Assembly: GCA_012719855.1 (NCBI GenBank)
Contig: JAAXZN010000059.1
Coordinates: 62,001 to 126,000 of the forward strand
DNA length: 64,000 nucleotides
Direction: 5' to 3'
Source: Serratia liquefaciens
Lineage (GTDB): Bacteria; Pseudomonadota; Gammaproteobacteria; Enterobacterales; Enterobacteriaceae
The notes under the pieces are model-generated. The model was given only the letters and a program-made list of their open reading frames with translations. It did not search any database and was not told the DNA's origin. Each line of letters starts with the position of its first letter. Position 1 is the first letter of the stretch. The position numbers and the translations under genes were made by a program. Shown piece after piece: positions 43,730 to 52,847 of this stretch.

Positions 43730-44799
43730 CACCAGAACGCCCGGCTTCATTGACCCCAACACCCAACGGTTACGCTGACTGGCTGGACGATCTGAAGGGG
43801 CGCATCCATAGCGCCCAGTAGCGCGCCGCATTGGCAATCAACCGGGAACTGGTGGGGCTGTACTGGCAGATTGGCATGGACATCTTGGCACGCCAGGCTG
43901 AGTAGGGTTGGGGTGCCAAGGTCATTGAACGGTTGGCACATGATTTGCGCTCCGCCTTTCCTGAAATTAAGGGTTTTTCACCACGTAACCTCAAATACAT
44001 ACGTGCTTTTGCCGAGGCTTGGCCCGATGCGGAATTTGTGCAAGCGGTGCTTGCACAATTGCCTTGGTACCACCAACTGGCGCTGTTGGACAAGCTAAAC
44101 CTACCAGAGGAGCGCCGCTGGTATGCGGCCAAGGCCATCGAACATAGCTGGTTGCGCAATGTACTGGTGATGCAAATTGAAAGTTGCTTACTGCAGCGTA
44201 GCGGCACTGTGGTGACAAATTTCGATATCCGTCTGCCTCAGGCGCAGTCTGACCTGGCGCGTGAATCATTGAAGGACCCTTACCGTTTCGATTTTCTGGG
44301 GTTAACCGAGGCAGCCCAGGAACGTGAGGTGGAAGATGCGTTGGTAAAACATGTGACCGAGTTTCTGCTGGAATTGGGGGCGGGTTTTGCCTTTGTCGGG
44401 CGACAAATATTGCTGGATGTGGGTGGCGACGAGTTCTTTATCGACCTGCTGTTCTATCATCTCAAGCTGCGTTGTTATGTGGTAATTGAACTCAAAGGCG
44501 GTAAGTTCAAACCCGAGCATTTGGGACAATTGGGGTTCTACCTAACGGCGGTGGATCGGCAGGTGAAAGACGAACAGGACAATCCGACAATTGGTCTTTT
44601 ACTGTGCAAGAGTAAAAATAAAGTGGTTGCCGAATATGCCTTAGGGGATAAGTCCCAGCCGATGGGTATCGCTGAATACAAGTTGGTTGAATCCCTTCCG
44701 CTAGAGCTGCAAACCAGCTTACCGAGCATTGAGCTGTTGGAACGGGAGTTGGCAGGGGACACAGAAGAGGACTCTGTGACTGGCGAAGGAATGGGTTAA
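43726..44799 (+). pseudogene. DUF1016 (YhcG-type) PD-(D/E)XK nuclease with two in-frame amber codons
   Basis: A reading frame of 357 codons homologous to DUF1016/YhcG proteins, interrupted by TAG at 43819 and TAG at 43903. Both stand where glutamine is expected (HSAQ-stop-RAALAINREL, and LARQAE-stop-GWGAKVIE), consistent with CAG-to-TAG transitions. The rest is intact: an N-terminal helical domain (RNLKYIRAFAEAWP, LPWYHQLALLDKL) and a C-terminal nuclease domain with FFIDLLFYH and VVIELKGGKFKPEHLGQL. Re-initiation at the ATG of 43933 would still give 288 residues with the nuclease domain. The partner hsdS is a stub, so decay is more likely than function. Confidence 0.85.
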
Positions 44800-45275
44800 C
44801 GGTGAGACTTTTCTCTATCCGGGGAGCAGGTCAAGTCAAGCATATTGGATACGAGTGAACACCCAGCTGTGTTTCAGAATTACCATCACAACAAAATATT
44901 TAAAGGCGTCAGTAATAGCTTCGCTTCCGCTCTTCGCTCAAAGCTGCCCATCAACGCCGGCCTGCTTAAAAAAACAGGCGTGGCGTGGGAGGTTTTCCGT
45001 TTTGTAAGCGGATCCCTTAAACTACCTCACGCAGGCCACAGCTTATGGGCAATGAACATAAACGGCCGTAATTCTGGGTTTTTAAACGGGTGAGTTAGCG
45101 CCATTGCCGGAATGTTCATCGGTGTCTGTTGATAGAATCCCTCGATCCGATTCGCGCTGACGCGCCAAATGCCCCGACGAACCAAGAGGGAGGGCAGCTA
45201 TTCATACCAAGGAAGTAAGATGCTTTTGCCAGATTCAAGCTTTACAGAAACCGTATATCAATCGTCATTTGCAGA
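44800..45275. other. Gap between the DUF1016 pseudogene and the kinase-like gene
   Basis: No convincing gene. An open frame at 44845-45093 begins with TTG, lacks a ribosome site and resembles no family I know. Base composition is mixed and nothing repeats elsewhere in the window. The promoter for the downstream gene is presumably near 45200-45260. Confidence 0.4.
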
Positions 45276-45893
45276 ATGAGTCGTCAGCTGTTTGTTGCTC
45301 TGGATGGCCCCAAGGGCGCCGGTAAAACCACTCTGTTGGAAGCCATTACGAAAGAACTAAGGGCCGACAACAAGAAGGTGATCCGACTTTGCGAGAAAAA
45401 AAGCGATCCCTACAGGGCGGAAACCATGGCCCTTGTTAACAAACTCGCCAGAAATCCCACTCTGGATTTGGAACTGGAGGTCTGTGCGCGTTTTGCGGAT
45501 AGCCGTGCATGGATTTCCCGGCACGTGCTGACTAAACAGCCACCGGACAGCATTATCTTGATGGATCGCTGGTATCCCTCGGATGCCGCGTTTCGTCGGA
45601 TGGTCCCATTTGCAGAGATTTTACAGCTTAACGTGCAGCGAAACGTGCGAACGCCAGACCTGCATGTCGGGGTTGTTACTGCGCCTGATATCTCATGGGC
45701 GAGGGCCGCGGCTCGGCCGCGTGGGCTAAGCAGTACGGTGATTCATAAGCTGGAAGAGCACGTTGCTTGTACCCATGCGTTCGAGCGAGAAATTGCAAAC
45801 CACGGCTGGTTTTTATGCCGTAATGAAGGCGCGCTCGAAGACGCAACGATGCAGGTGATTTCTGAGATCTACAGAGTGCCCGGATGCCCATAG
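45276..45893 (+). CDS. Thymidylate-kinase-like P-loop protein
   Basis: A 205-residue cytosolic protein with Walker A GPKGAGKTTLL at about residues 10-20, the DRWYPSDAAFR motif near 97 (as in the DR(Y/F/W) motif of dTMP kinases), and an arginine-rich lid region (WARAAARPRG). Length is normal for a thymidylate kinase, but key Tmk residues are not all seen. The housekeeping tmk lies elsewhere in enterobacteria, so this is an accessory paralogue. It differs from the three kinase-like genes at 59-62 kb and lacks their hydrophobic insert. It lies beside restriction debris and a tRNA-Asn, an accessory-type context. A role in phage defence or nucleotide metabolism is only possible, not shown. Confidence 0.7.
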   Translation: MSRQLFVALDGPKGAGKTTLLEAITKELRADNKKVIRLCEKKSDPYRAETMALVNKLARNPTLDLELEVCARFADSRAWISRHVLTKQPPDSIILMDRWYPSDAAFRRMVPFAEILQLNVQRNVRTPDLHVGVVTAPDISWARAAARPRGLSSTVIHKLEEHVACTHAFEREIANHGWFLCRNEGALEDATMQVISEIYRVPGCP

Positions 45894-46059
45894 TCATCGG
45901 TGTGGCGGGCAGAGCTTCCGCCACCTCTGTGTTAGCCTCAGAAAAGCTATAGTGCTTCCTGGCTGAAAGCACTGACGCTATACCTTCAACACCGTGAACG
46001 CGGCATCATTATGGATAAAATCGGATTCTGTCGGAGATTCAATAATCCCGAACAGCAAA

Positions 46060-46089
46060 AAGCCCGCTTAAGTTTCCTTAAGCGGGCTT
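46060..46089 (-). terminator. Terminator of the second tRNA-Asn gene
   Basis: A 13-bp stem, 46060-46072 with 46077-46089, around TTTC, with T4GC on the minus strand after it. It is nearly the same as the hairpin at the first tRNA-Asn, as expected of paralogous tRNA transcription units. Confidence 0.85.
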
Positions 46090-46097
46090 CTCTAATA

Positions 46098-46173
46098 TGG
46101 CTCCTCTGACTGGACTCGAACCAGTGACATACGGATTAACAGTCCGCCGTTCTACCGACTGAACTACAGAGGA
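46098..46173 (-). tRNA. tRNA-Asn (GTT), second copy
   Basis: 76 bases with encoded CCA, identical to the tRNA-Asn at 14534-14609. It is adjacent to mtfA, as the corresponding tRNA-Asn is in Escherichia coli. No duplicated 3' end was found near it, so no att pair marks the accessory genes to its left. Confidence 0.97.
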
Positions 46174-46274
46174 ATTGTCTGAACGGGGCGCATCATATCC
46201 AGCCACCCAGAGTGTGTCAACGCTAAATTCGCCGATTCGGTTCGACTGCTCAGCATCTGAGCAATGTGGCGAGC

Positions 46275-47063
46275 TTACGGCCGGTCTACGCCTGCCTCGG
46301 CCTGCCAGCGTTGTAAACGCGCCAGCGTATCCTGCTTGTAGAAGCGGCAGAAATGTTGGTACAACGCCGGGAAGCGGTTGGCCAACAGCTCGGGCGCACT
46401 GAAAAAATACTCCGACAGAACCGCAAAGCATTCGGCCGGATCGGTGGCGGCGTAGGCATCCATGCTGGCGGCTTCTTCGCCTACCATGTCGATCTCGTCC
46501 TGCAGGTTTTCCATTGCGGCGTGCAGATCATGCTCCCAGGCGGCAATGTCGCGCAGCGGAATAGGGGGCACACCGGTGGCACTGCCACCGTTGCGCATAT
46601 CCAGCTTGTGCACCGCTTCGTGGATCACCAGATTAAAACCGGAAAGATCGAACGAGTCCTGCACGTCCTGCCAGTTAAGCACGATCGGCCCCTGTTCCCA
46701 GCTTTGACCGGACTGCACCACCGGCCCGGTGTGCACCAGGCCGAAGTCGTCCTGCCATTCGTCCTCTACCACAAAGGGCGTCGGGTAGAGCAGGATCTCA
46801 TTGAAACCGTCGAGGCATTCGGCACCCAGCTCAAGCACCGGCAGGGCGAACAGCAGGGCGATGCGTGCCTGCATCTGTGACGTCAACTGCAGCCCCTGCA
46901 AGGGGACGATGCTTTTTTGCTGCAAAATCTGCCCGGCAACGGCAATCAGCCGCTGTTGCTCCTGCTCATCCAAGGGGGAAAGCAGGGGGATCGCCAGCGC
47001 GTCTTGCCACTGGACAAGCGTTTCCGCCTGCGGTTGATGCGTTTTCCACGGCCATTTAATCAT
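46275..47063 (-). CDS. mtfA: Zinc-dependent peptidase MtfA (Mlc titration factor)
   Basis: A 262-residue cytosolic metallopeptidase that binds and inactivates the glucose repressor Mlc and shows aminopeptidase activity in Escherichia coli. The zinc motif HEAVH lies in [18 protein letters not shown] at about residue 150; a further conserved segment is [19 protein letters not shown] near 205-223, which carries the third metal ligand. The N-terminal MIKWPWK and full length agree with enterobacterial MtfA. It is flanked by tRNA-Asn and tRNA-Ser, a conserved neighbourhood. It appears monocistronic. Confidence 0.93.
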   Translation of the reverse strand: MIKWPWKTHQPQAETLVQWQDALAIPLLSPLDEQEQQRLIAVAGQILQQKSIVPLQGLQLTSQMQARIALLFALPVLELGAECLDGFNEILLYPTPFVVEDEWQDDFGLVHTGPVVQSGQSWEQGPIVLNWQDVQDSFDLSGFNLVIHEAVHKLDMRNGGSATGVPPIPLRDIAAWEHDLHAAMENLQDEIDMVGEEAASMDAYAATDPAECFAVLSEYFFSAPELLANRFPALYQHFCRFYKQDTLARLQRWQAEAGVDRP

Positions 47064-47155
47064 CGCGTTGCTCGTAAAATCGTCACTTGAACATTCGGCT
47101 GGAGGCTAACTCTGTAAAAATGCCGCAAAAAGGGGCATGATAGCAAGCACTTGAA

Positions 47156-47245
47156 GGAGAGATGCCGGAGCGGCTGAACGGACCAGTCTCGAAAACTGGA
47201 GTAGGGGCAACTCTACCGGGGGTTCAAATCCCCCTCTCTCCGCCA
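47156..47245 (+). tRNA. serU: tRNA-Ser (CGA)
   Basis: A 90-base class II tRNA with long variable arm (GTAGGGGCAACTCTACC), anticodon CGA at 47190-47192, T loop GGTTCAAATCC and encoded GCCA end. The sequence is very close to Escherichia coli serU. Confidence 0.96.
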
Positions 47246-47353
47246 TTATTCAATCACTTACAGATAATTTTGTCTGTGATCCACGCCTCACCCATCCTCA
47301 TGCGATAAAAAATCACCTCGGCTTCCCGTTGACTCTGCTTATTTTTGCCCAAA

Positions 47354-47719
47354 TTAGACCCACTCTTTTATTTTGAATGCGCAGAAATAGCAAATCGTCA
47401 GAAATGCACATTGAAAGAGATAGAAGGACTCAAACCATTGATGGTTTAGGGCGACGTAATAACTATTGTGCAAAACATCCAGTGTGATAATGGCAAGCGT
47501 GCTTATTATTCCCGCCTTGGGCCTGAGGATAAGAAGACAGGCTGCCAGCGGATCGAGAACCGTCAGGCTGCCCCAAAATAAACGGCTGAAGAAATAAGCC
47601 TGCTCACCATAGCCATAATCCCAGAGAAAACCGAATTTCACCCCTGCAATCAGGTGGTTGATCGTCGCCACCAGTAAGCATAAGGCCAGAAAGTAACGCA
47701 TGAATAGGGGAGATGTCAT
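47354..47719 (-). CDS. Small four-helix membrane protein
   Basis: A 121-residue integral membrane protein with about four hydrophobic helices (near 3-22, 40-60, 64-82 and 95-112). Notable motifs are DYGYGEQAYFFSRLFWGSL and TLDVLHNSY. I chose the ATG at 47719; a GTG four codons earlier is also possible and neither has a strong ribosome site. It resembles small conserved hypothetical membrane proteins found beside other genes in Proteobacteria, with no function I can name. No partner gene is evident. Confidence 0.65.
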   Translation of the reverse strand: MTSPLFMRYFLALCLLVATINHLIAGVKFGFLWDYGYGEQAYFFSRLFWGSLTVLDPLAACLLILRPKAGIISTLAIITLDVLHNSYYVALNHQWFESFYLFQCAFLTICYFCAFKIKEWV

Positions 47720-47731
47720 AGATCGACGCAC

Positions 47732-48218
47732 CGCTTAAAGATAAGGGAATTGCAAGGTACCAACCAGGCCGCGCTGAAGGGTGTTGTTCATTGCCAGAGT
47801 GAAGCTGGCGCCGGGAGAAAGCGCCAAAGGCGTAATCGCAGATGCAAAGCCAAGTCTGTTCATCAGATTAGGCGCCATATCCCAGTCGTTCATTCTCGGC
47901 CGAACAGAGTAAAACATATTTCATTCTTCCGCTATCAGGCTGCTTCGCGGCCGGCCTCTTAGCGTATCTCAGCGGTCACCGAAAATTCCCTTAACCCTCA
48001 TGTTTGGCGATTAATCGCTGTATTTGCACAGGACCTGAGTTACTGCACACGAAGATAGCGTTTTTTCTCCAGGGTCAGCTATACTCCTCAGCGGGTTTTC
48101 CGTCGTACATAACGCTGCTATCAAAGGTCTGCGCTGGGCAATTTTTATTGCGCTGGCAGCTGCGCTGCGTGCCAAAACAATTTTTTTCGTATGCCTTAAT
48201 AAACAGGTGCGAACGCCG
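47732..48218. other. Gap upstream of the AraC-type regulator
   Basis: No gene that I can support. A 60-residue open frame on the minus strand (47735-47917) has no ribosome site; its tail (LAMNNTLQRGLVGTLQFPYL) looks vaguely like the end of an outer-membrane barrel and might be a fragment. The AraC promoter must lie in the right part. Confidence 0.4.
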
Positions 48219-49199
48219 ATGACGACTATTACGCCCTCCATCAAGCTTAGAAGCTTTCTCCAGATGGCCCCCTATTTGGCCATGCGGGGCGTATCTTCGT
48301 TGGAGTTCTTTCAACGCCTTGGTATTTCGCCAAACATTTTCCAAAACCCCGATATCTGGATCCCGCGATCGGCCTGTTTTCGTATTGCCAATGAAATGGC
48401 TGCCATCACGCAGGATCCTTTCGGTGGCGCCTATGTGGGGCACCTGACCGAAATTCGCTCGCTTGGCGTTTGGGGCGAAATGATCATGAACTCAACGAAT
48501 ATCGCCCAGGCCTGTGCGCTGGCTGCAACCCATGCGACCATGCTGCATCAGGGCGGAGAAGTAAAAATTGTCACCGAAGGCCGCACGACGAAACTTATCC
48601 ACCAGTTCACCGGGCAATATGAAGCCGATCCGAGGCAATTTATCCTCGGCAGTTTGGCGGTGCTCAGAAAAGTCCCGCTGATGTCCGGTGAGCCTTCTTC
48701 TATCCGTGTCCATATCAAGTCATCGCGGGAAAGGGGGGACGACGCGCTTGAAGAGTGTCTGGGGCCAAATCTGGTGATGAATTCGAACTACAACATGATT
48801 GAATTCGACCGCGATTTGCTCGAGATCTCGCTGAAAAACATCCGCGATGAAGCCTGGAAAACCACCGAGGCCCTGCGGACGACGGTTGAAACGGCAGGCG
48901 CGTTAATCAGGCGGATCGCCGATCCGGAGCAGCCTAAACTTACCGTTATTTCCAAAAGCATCAGGCTGTCACCGCGAACCTTGCAGCGCCGTCTCAAGTA
49001 TTGCGGTGTCGAATTCGAAGCCCTGCGTGACGAAACCCGTCGTTGCGAAGCTCTGCAGCTAATGGCCAGCGGCAAATACTCGGCGACCGAAATTGCCTAT
49101 ATGGTCGGTTACAGCGATCAGGCACACTTTACCCGCGCCTTTAAACGCTGGACCGGGAGCACACCGTCGTTCTATCGGTCCGCCACCAAGAAGGGGTGA
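48219..49199 (+). CDS. AraC-family regulator (OruR/ArgR-type sensor domain)
   Basis: A 326-residue regulator. The N-terminal ~200 residues form the arabinose-binding-AraC-N-like domain of the OruR/VirF group (RGVSSLEFFQRLGISPNIFQ, PFGGAYVGHLTEIRSLGVWG). The C-terminal ~100 residues are an AraC DNA-binding domain (LSPRTLQRRLKYCGVEFEAL, ATEIAYMVGYSDQAHFTRAF). I used the ATG at 48219; a GTG four codons upstream is the alternative. The DUF1254 gene follows on the same strand after 330 bases. That gene, or the phosphatase/barrel genes beyond, could be its targets. Confidence 0.88.
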   Translation: MTTITPSIKLRSFLQMAPYLAMRGVSSLEFFQRLGISPNIFQNPDIWIPRSACFRIANEMAAITQDPFGGAYVGHLTEIRSLGVWGEMIMNSTNIAQACALAATHATMLHQGGEVKIVTEGRTTKLIHQFTGQYEADPRQFILGSLAVLRKVPLMSGEPSSIRVHIKSSRERGDDALEECLGPNLVMNSNYNMIEFDRDLLEISLKNIRDEAWKTTEALRTTVETAGALIRRIADPEQPKLTVISKSIRLSPRTLQRRLKYCGVEFEALRDETRRCEALQLMASGKYSATEIAYMVGYSDQAHFTRAFKRWTGSTPSFYRSATKKG

Positions 49200-49529
49200 C
49201 CGCCGCTTTTTCAGAGCCTGTAAACCCGCCGTAGTTTTCTCACTCCCATCTTCCTTATGTTTATCTCTCATCGAATTATCCCGCTGTCAGAGCTTGTTAC
49301 CTACAGCGATCGACAATAGCCAGTAGCAATAAAACCCCGCCGATGAATTTAGTGTCCCTTACGCCTGCCTGCTTTATCTTTGGCGTCAAATGGCAAGTCT
49401 CTTTCGAGGCGTTCTTATACAGTCCGCTAAGACAATTCCTAGCTTCGCTGGCGATGCGTTCAGAGATCGCAAAATAAGAAAGGATTGGCATTGGGAAACT
49501 GTATTAATTCATACCTTCAGGGGGGTTAT
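49200..49529. other. Promoter region of the DUF1254 gene
   Basis: No gene seen. AT-rich stretches near 49470-49510 could be promoter elements. A G6 Shine-Dalgarno-like tract (AGGGGGG) precedes the next ATG. Confidence 0.4.
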
Positions 49530-50552
49530 ATGTCTTATCTATCCACGTCCAGCGTGGTCGCACTCACATTGGCAACATTGGGAAGTGCGAACGCTCAAGC
49601 CGTCGCGGGCGAGGTGATGCCGGTGGGCGTCGATAATTTTATCCGCGCCGAGTCCGATCTCTATATGGGCAATATGGTGAAGGAGGGGGGCCTGGGACAG
49701 TTTGTACATAGCCGCGAACCTGTTGCCATTGACGCGCAAAGTGTCATCCGCATGAATCGGGATACGCTTTATTCGAGCGCGGTATTCGATCTCGATGCAG
49801 GTCCGGTCACCATCACCTTGCCTGAGGCGGGTGAGAGGTTTATGTCGACGTTGGTGGTCAACGAAGACCACTATGTCCCCGCCGTCTTTTACGGCGGTGG
49901 ACATCATACGCTGACCAAAGAAGAGGTGGGGACACGCTACGTTTTTGTCGCTATTCGAACGCTGGTCGACCCTGCGGATCGCAAAGACGTTGAGCAGGTC
50001 CATGCCCTGCAGAATGCCATCAAGGTCAGTCAGGCACAGACAGGAGAATTCGTCGTGCCAAAATGGGATCCCGTCAGTCAGAAAAAGATGCGCGATGCGC
50101 TGCTGGTGCTTGGCGCAACGCTTCCGAACTATAACCAGGCCTTTGGCACCAAGAGCACGGTGGATCCTATTCAGCATTTGATCGCTACGGCTTCCGGATG
50201 GGGCGGTAATCCGAGCAAGGACGCCATCTATCTCGGCGGCGTGATGCCGAAAAATGATGGGAAAACCGTTTATCGGCTCAAGGTCGGGCAGGTTCCGGTT
50301 AAAAGTTTCTGGTCCGTGAGCGTTTATAACGCCGCCGGTTATTTTGAAAAGAACCCCTATGATGCTTATTCGTTAAATAACCTCACTGCGAAAAAAAGTG
50401 ATGATGGCTCAATTATGATCCAATTTGGGGGCTGCGACGGCAAGATTGCCAACTGTCTGCCGACAATGCCAGGCTGGAATTATACGGTCAGGCTTTATCA
50501 GCCCGGCAATGAAATTCTTAATGGTCAATGGCATTTTCCACAACCGCAGTGA
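49530..50552 (+). CDS. DUF1254/DUF1214-domain exported protein
   Basis: A 340-residue protein. The likely signal peptide ends near LGSANA-QAV. The N-terminal DUF1254 part (FIRAESDLYMGNMVKEGGLG, VIRMNRDTLYSSAVFDLDAG) and C-terminal DUF1214 part (FWSVSVYNAAGYFEKNPYD, YTVRLYQPGNEILNGQWHFP) are typical of this family of unknown function, widespread in Proteobacteria. The ATG at 49530 follows AGGGGGG; the longer frame would start at TTG. Members are often near AraC regulators, as here. It is followed after 215 bases by a class A acid phosphatase. Enzymatic activity is unknown. Confidence 0.85.
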   Translation: MSYLSTSSVVALTLATLGSANAQAVAGEVMPVGVDNFIRAESDLYMGNMVKEGGLGQFVHSREPVAIDAQSVIRMNRDTLYSSAVFDLDAGPVTITLPEAGERFMSTLVVNEDHYVPAVFYGGGHHTLTKEEVGTRYVFVAIRTLVDPADRKDVEQVHALQNAIKVSQAQTGEFVVPKWDPVSQKKMRDALLVLGATLPNYNQAFGTKSTVDPIQHLIATASGWGGNPSKDAIYLGGVMPKNDGKTVYRLKVGQVPVKSFWSVSVYNAAGYFEKNPYDAYSLNNLTAKKSDDGSIMIQFGGCDGKIANCLPTMPGWNYTVRLYQPGNEILNGQWHFPQPQ

Positions 50553-50767
50553 TCCGTTTGATTTAATTGAGACGGCTAGTTTCTGCGGCTGAAAATAACC
50601 GACCCGACAGCGGTGGATTTATAACGCTGCCGGGGCCAAGTATTCATGATTTGGCTGTTTTGGCGCGGCGGAGAATTCCATTATGAACCGAATAAGACGG
50701 TCGGGAATTACCGCAAAGCATTGAGAGCGCAATACCCGCTGCGCATAAACCGAACCTGGAGGCAACA

Positions 50768-51595
50768 ATGAAAAAACCATGTCATCCCTTATATCTGATC
50801 GCGCCGTTAGCCGGTCTGTTGTATTCCGGTATTGCGGCGTCGAATGATACGGGTCCGGTGATCACGGATCCCCATTTTAAGCTGGCGCCAGGCTACCTGG
50901 AGCCCGCCAGCCTACCGGTGCATTTAGCCTTGCTGGGGGCACCGCCAAAACCGGACTCTGCGGCCTTCGCACGTGATGAAGAAGCCCGGCGAGCCGCATT
51001 GGCTTTACGCGGCAGCGCTCGGGAAAAGCTGGCCGCGACGGATGCCGAGTTGACGTTCCCGGCCCCGGCTCAGGCGTTTTCGTGCGCGCTGGGCACCGAC
51101 ATCAACCAGAAAAAGACCCCTCATCTTTACTCTATGATGCAGCGCGTGTTGACGGATGCCGGTGGATCAACCTATGCCGGAAAGAACGCGTATAACCGTA
51201 CGCGCCCGTTTGTGCAGCACAACGAGGGAACTTGTCGCAAGGACATGGAACCCCTGTTGAGAAATGACGGTTCCTGGCCATCCGGGCACTCGGCGGCGGG
51301 TTGGGCATGGGGATTGGTGTTGGCCGAAATCCAGCCTGCACGGTCGACAGAGCTGTTGGCCCGCGGTTTGGCCTTTGGCCAAAGCCGGGTGATTTGTGAT
51401 GCGCATTGGCAAAGTGACGTGGATGCGGGCCGCATCATGGGCGCGGCCACGGTAGCCGTTCTGCATGGCAATCCCGCTTTTATGGCGGATTTGGCTGCCG
51501 CGAAGCGCGAGGTGCAGGAGGCAACCAGGGCGAATCTGAAACCTACCGGATCCTGCGCGGCTGAACGTGTTGCGCTCTCCCTGAGTATGCATTGA
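50768..51595 (+). CDS. Class A nonspecific acid phosphatase (PAP2 family, PhoC/PhoN-like)
   Basis: A 275-residue periplasmic phosphatase. A signal peptide occupies about 1-24. The three vanadium-haloperoxidase-like motifs are intact: KNAYNRTRPF, PSGHSAAGWAWG, and SRVICDAHWQSDVDAG (catalytic histidines, arginines and aspartate). Such enzymes dephosphorylate a broad range of organic phosphoesters, and may also catalyse phosphotransfer, in the periplasm. GGAGG precedes the ATG. The barrel-protein gene starts seven bases after the stop and is probably co-transcribed. Confidence 0.93.
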   Translation: MKKPCHPLYLIAPLAGLLYSGIAASNDTGPVITDPHFKLAPGYLEPASLPVHLALLGAPPKPDSAAFARDEEARRAALALRGSAREKLAATDAELTFPAPAQAFSCALGTDINQKKTPHLYSMMQRVLTDAGGSTYAGKNAYNRTRPFVQHNEGTCRKDMEPLLRNDGSWPSGHSAAGWAWGLVLAEIQPARSTELLARGLAFGQSRVICDAHWQSDVDAGRIMGAATVAVLHGNPAFMADLAAAKREVQEATRANLKPTGSCAAERVALSLSMH

Positions 51596-51602
51596 GAGGG
51601 GC

Positions 51603-52409
51603 ATGGTGATGATGAACGGTGACAATATACCAAACAGGTTCGCCACAGGGTTCCTGCCCGCGGTGCTGTTGATTTCTGGCGTTATGAGCCCCCCGGCAGA
51701 GGCGGTTCAACCGTTATCTGCGGGCTATCAGGCGGCAGACGAATGGCAGTTCACATTCGCGCCTTATGTATGGGCCGCAGGGATCCGGGGAGATATCGGC
51801 CATCGGTCGACAGGAACACAATTTATGAAAACCGATTTCTCCGAAATCGCCCGCGATCTCGATGTGGCGGTGATGGGCATGGGAGAGGCGCGTAAAGGGC
51901 CTTACAGCCTGCTGGTGGACTTGATGTACATCGACACCACGACCCGTAACGATTTACCCGATAGCATCCCGGCGGATCGCCTGAAAGTGGATAGCAGGAC
52001 GGTGTCCGGGTTTCTGGGCGGGGGATATACCCTGCTGGAAAAAGGCGGTGGCCGTCTTGATGCCGCCGGTGGTGCCCGGGTCTGGTACAGCAGTACCCGG
52101 TTAACTTTCCAGGGGGGAGGTGCCGGCGGGATATCGGGCAGCGATCGAGCGACCTGGGTAGATGCGGTGGCGGGATTGCGCGGGCACTATGCGCTGACGC
52201 CGACGGTATGGCTGTCGGCCTGGGGATTGGCCGGGGGTGGGCAGTCCCGATTGGACTGGGATGTGGCAGGATTGATGGGGTGGGAGTTTATGTCGGGTTT
52301 CTCTGTGGTGGCCGGTTACCGGGCGATGGGGGTCGACTATCGTCATGACGGCTTCGTGTATGACGTGGTGCAGCAGGGGCCAATATTGGGGGTGAGCGGC
52401 AGATTTTAG
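51603..52409 (+). CDS. Predicted outer-membrane beta-barrel protein
   Basis: A 268-residue protein. The signal peptide ends near SPPAEA-VQP. The mature part alternates polar and aromatic residues (WQFTFAPYVWAAGIRGDIG, RKGPYSLLVDLMYIDTTTR, WVDAVAGLRGHYALTPTVW). It ends in GVSGRF with the C-terminal phenylalanine recognised by the BAM complex. About eight strands would fit. It follows the acid phosphatase gene by seven bases, suggesting one operon. The function is unknown. It could be a small porin or an adhesin-like barrel. Start codon: the first ATG, with GAGAGGGGC nearby. Confidence 0.7.
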   Translation: MVMMNGDNIPNRFATGFLPAVLLISGVMSPPAEAVQPLSAGYQAADEWQFTFAPYVWAAGIRGDIGHRSTGTQFMKTDFSEIARDLDVAVMGMGEARKGPYSLLVDLMYIDTTTRNDLPDSIPADRLKVDSRTVSGFLGGGYTLLEKGGGRLDAAGGARVWYSSTRLTFQGGGAGGISGSDRATWVDAVAGLRGHYALTPTVWLSAWGLAGGGQSRLDWDVAGLMGWEFMSGFSVVAGYRAMGVDYRHDGFVYDVVQQGPILGVSGRF

Positions 52410-52847
52410 CAGGGGAAATATAACTATTGATCTGAAGGCTTGTCAGTCTGTGTACCGCCAAAAATAATTAATTCTATGCAGGGAATGGAAAAGAAAAATA
52501 TTAATTTAAAAATAATATCACTGTGTCGCTGGCAGAGTGAGTTTCGTTGCGATTTTAAATTAGCAGCTTGAATAATTGTTTGTCATTGAATTTTTTTACG
52601 AGCCACTTTCACATGTTTAGTGGCTTTTCGGCTGGCTTCTATTTACAGGCAGAGAATAAGAGGGGTTATTTAAGACAGTGTCAGTAAGGTGAAATCCATT
52701 ATTAATGGGGTTGGGTAAACTCGGATTTTAATTTTCCATATTTAAAACAATAACCGGATGCGGCGCGTCCGGCGCTTATTTTTCGCTTGTCGGAATAGAG
52801 GGCGACCAGACCGCGAAACAGACGAGTATTTAAGGAAGAATGACATT
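52410..52847. other. AT-rich gap between two outer-membrane protein genes
   Basis: Beyond the terminator-like hairpin at 52601-52625 I see no gene. The sequence 52480-52760 is markedly AT-rich and must contain the promoter of the MipA-type gene. Confidence 0.45.
52601..52625 (+). terminator. Probable terminator
   Basis: AGCCACT (52601-52607) pairs with AGTGGCT (52619-52625), followed by TTTT. It lies about 190 bases after the barrel gene, late for a terminator but well formed. Confidence 0.55.

Noticed and set aside
44845..45093. 82-codon open frame after the DUF1016 pseudogene
   Set aside because: TTG start, no Shine-Dalgarno, no family resemblance, poor codon pattern.
43568..46097. A second tRNA-Asn island with att repeats
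   Set aside because: Accessory-type genes are present, but no duplicated tRNA 3' end was found at the far side, so boundaries cannot be supported.
47735..47917. 60-codon minus-strand frame ending in GTLQFPYL
   Set aside because: Looks slightly like a barrel-protein end, but it lacks a ribosome site and any upstream coding sequence; could at most be a fragment.
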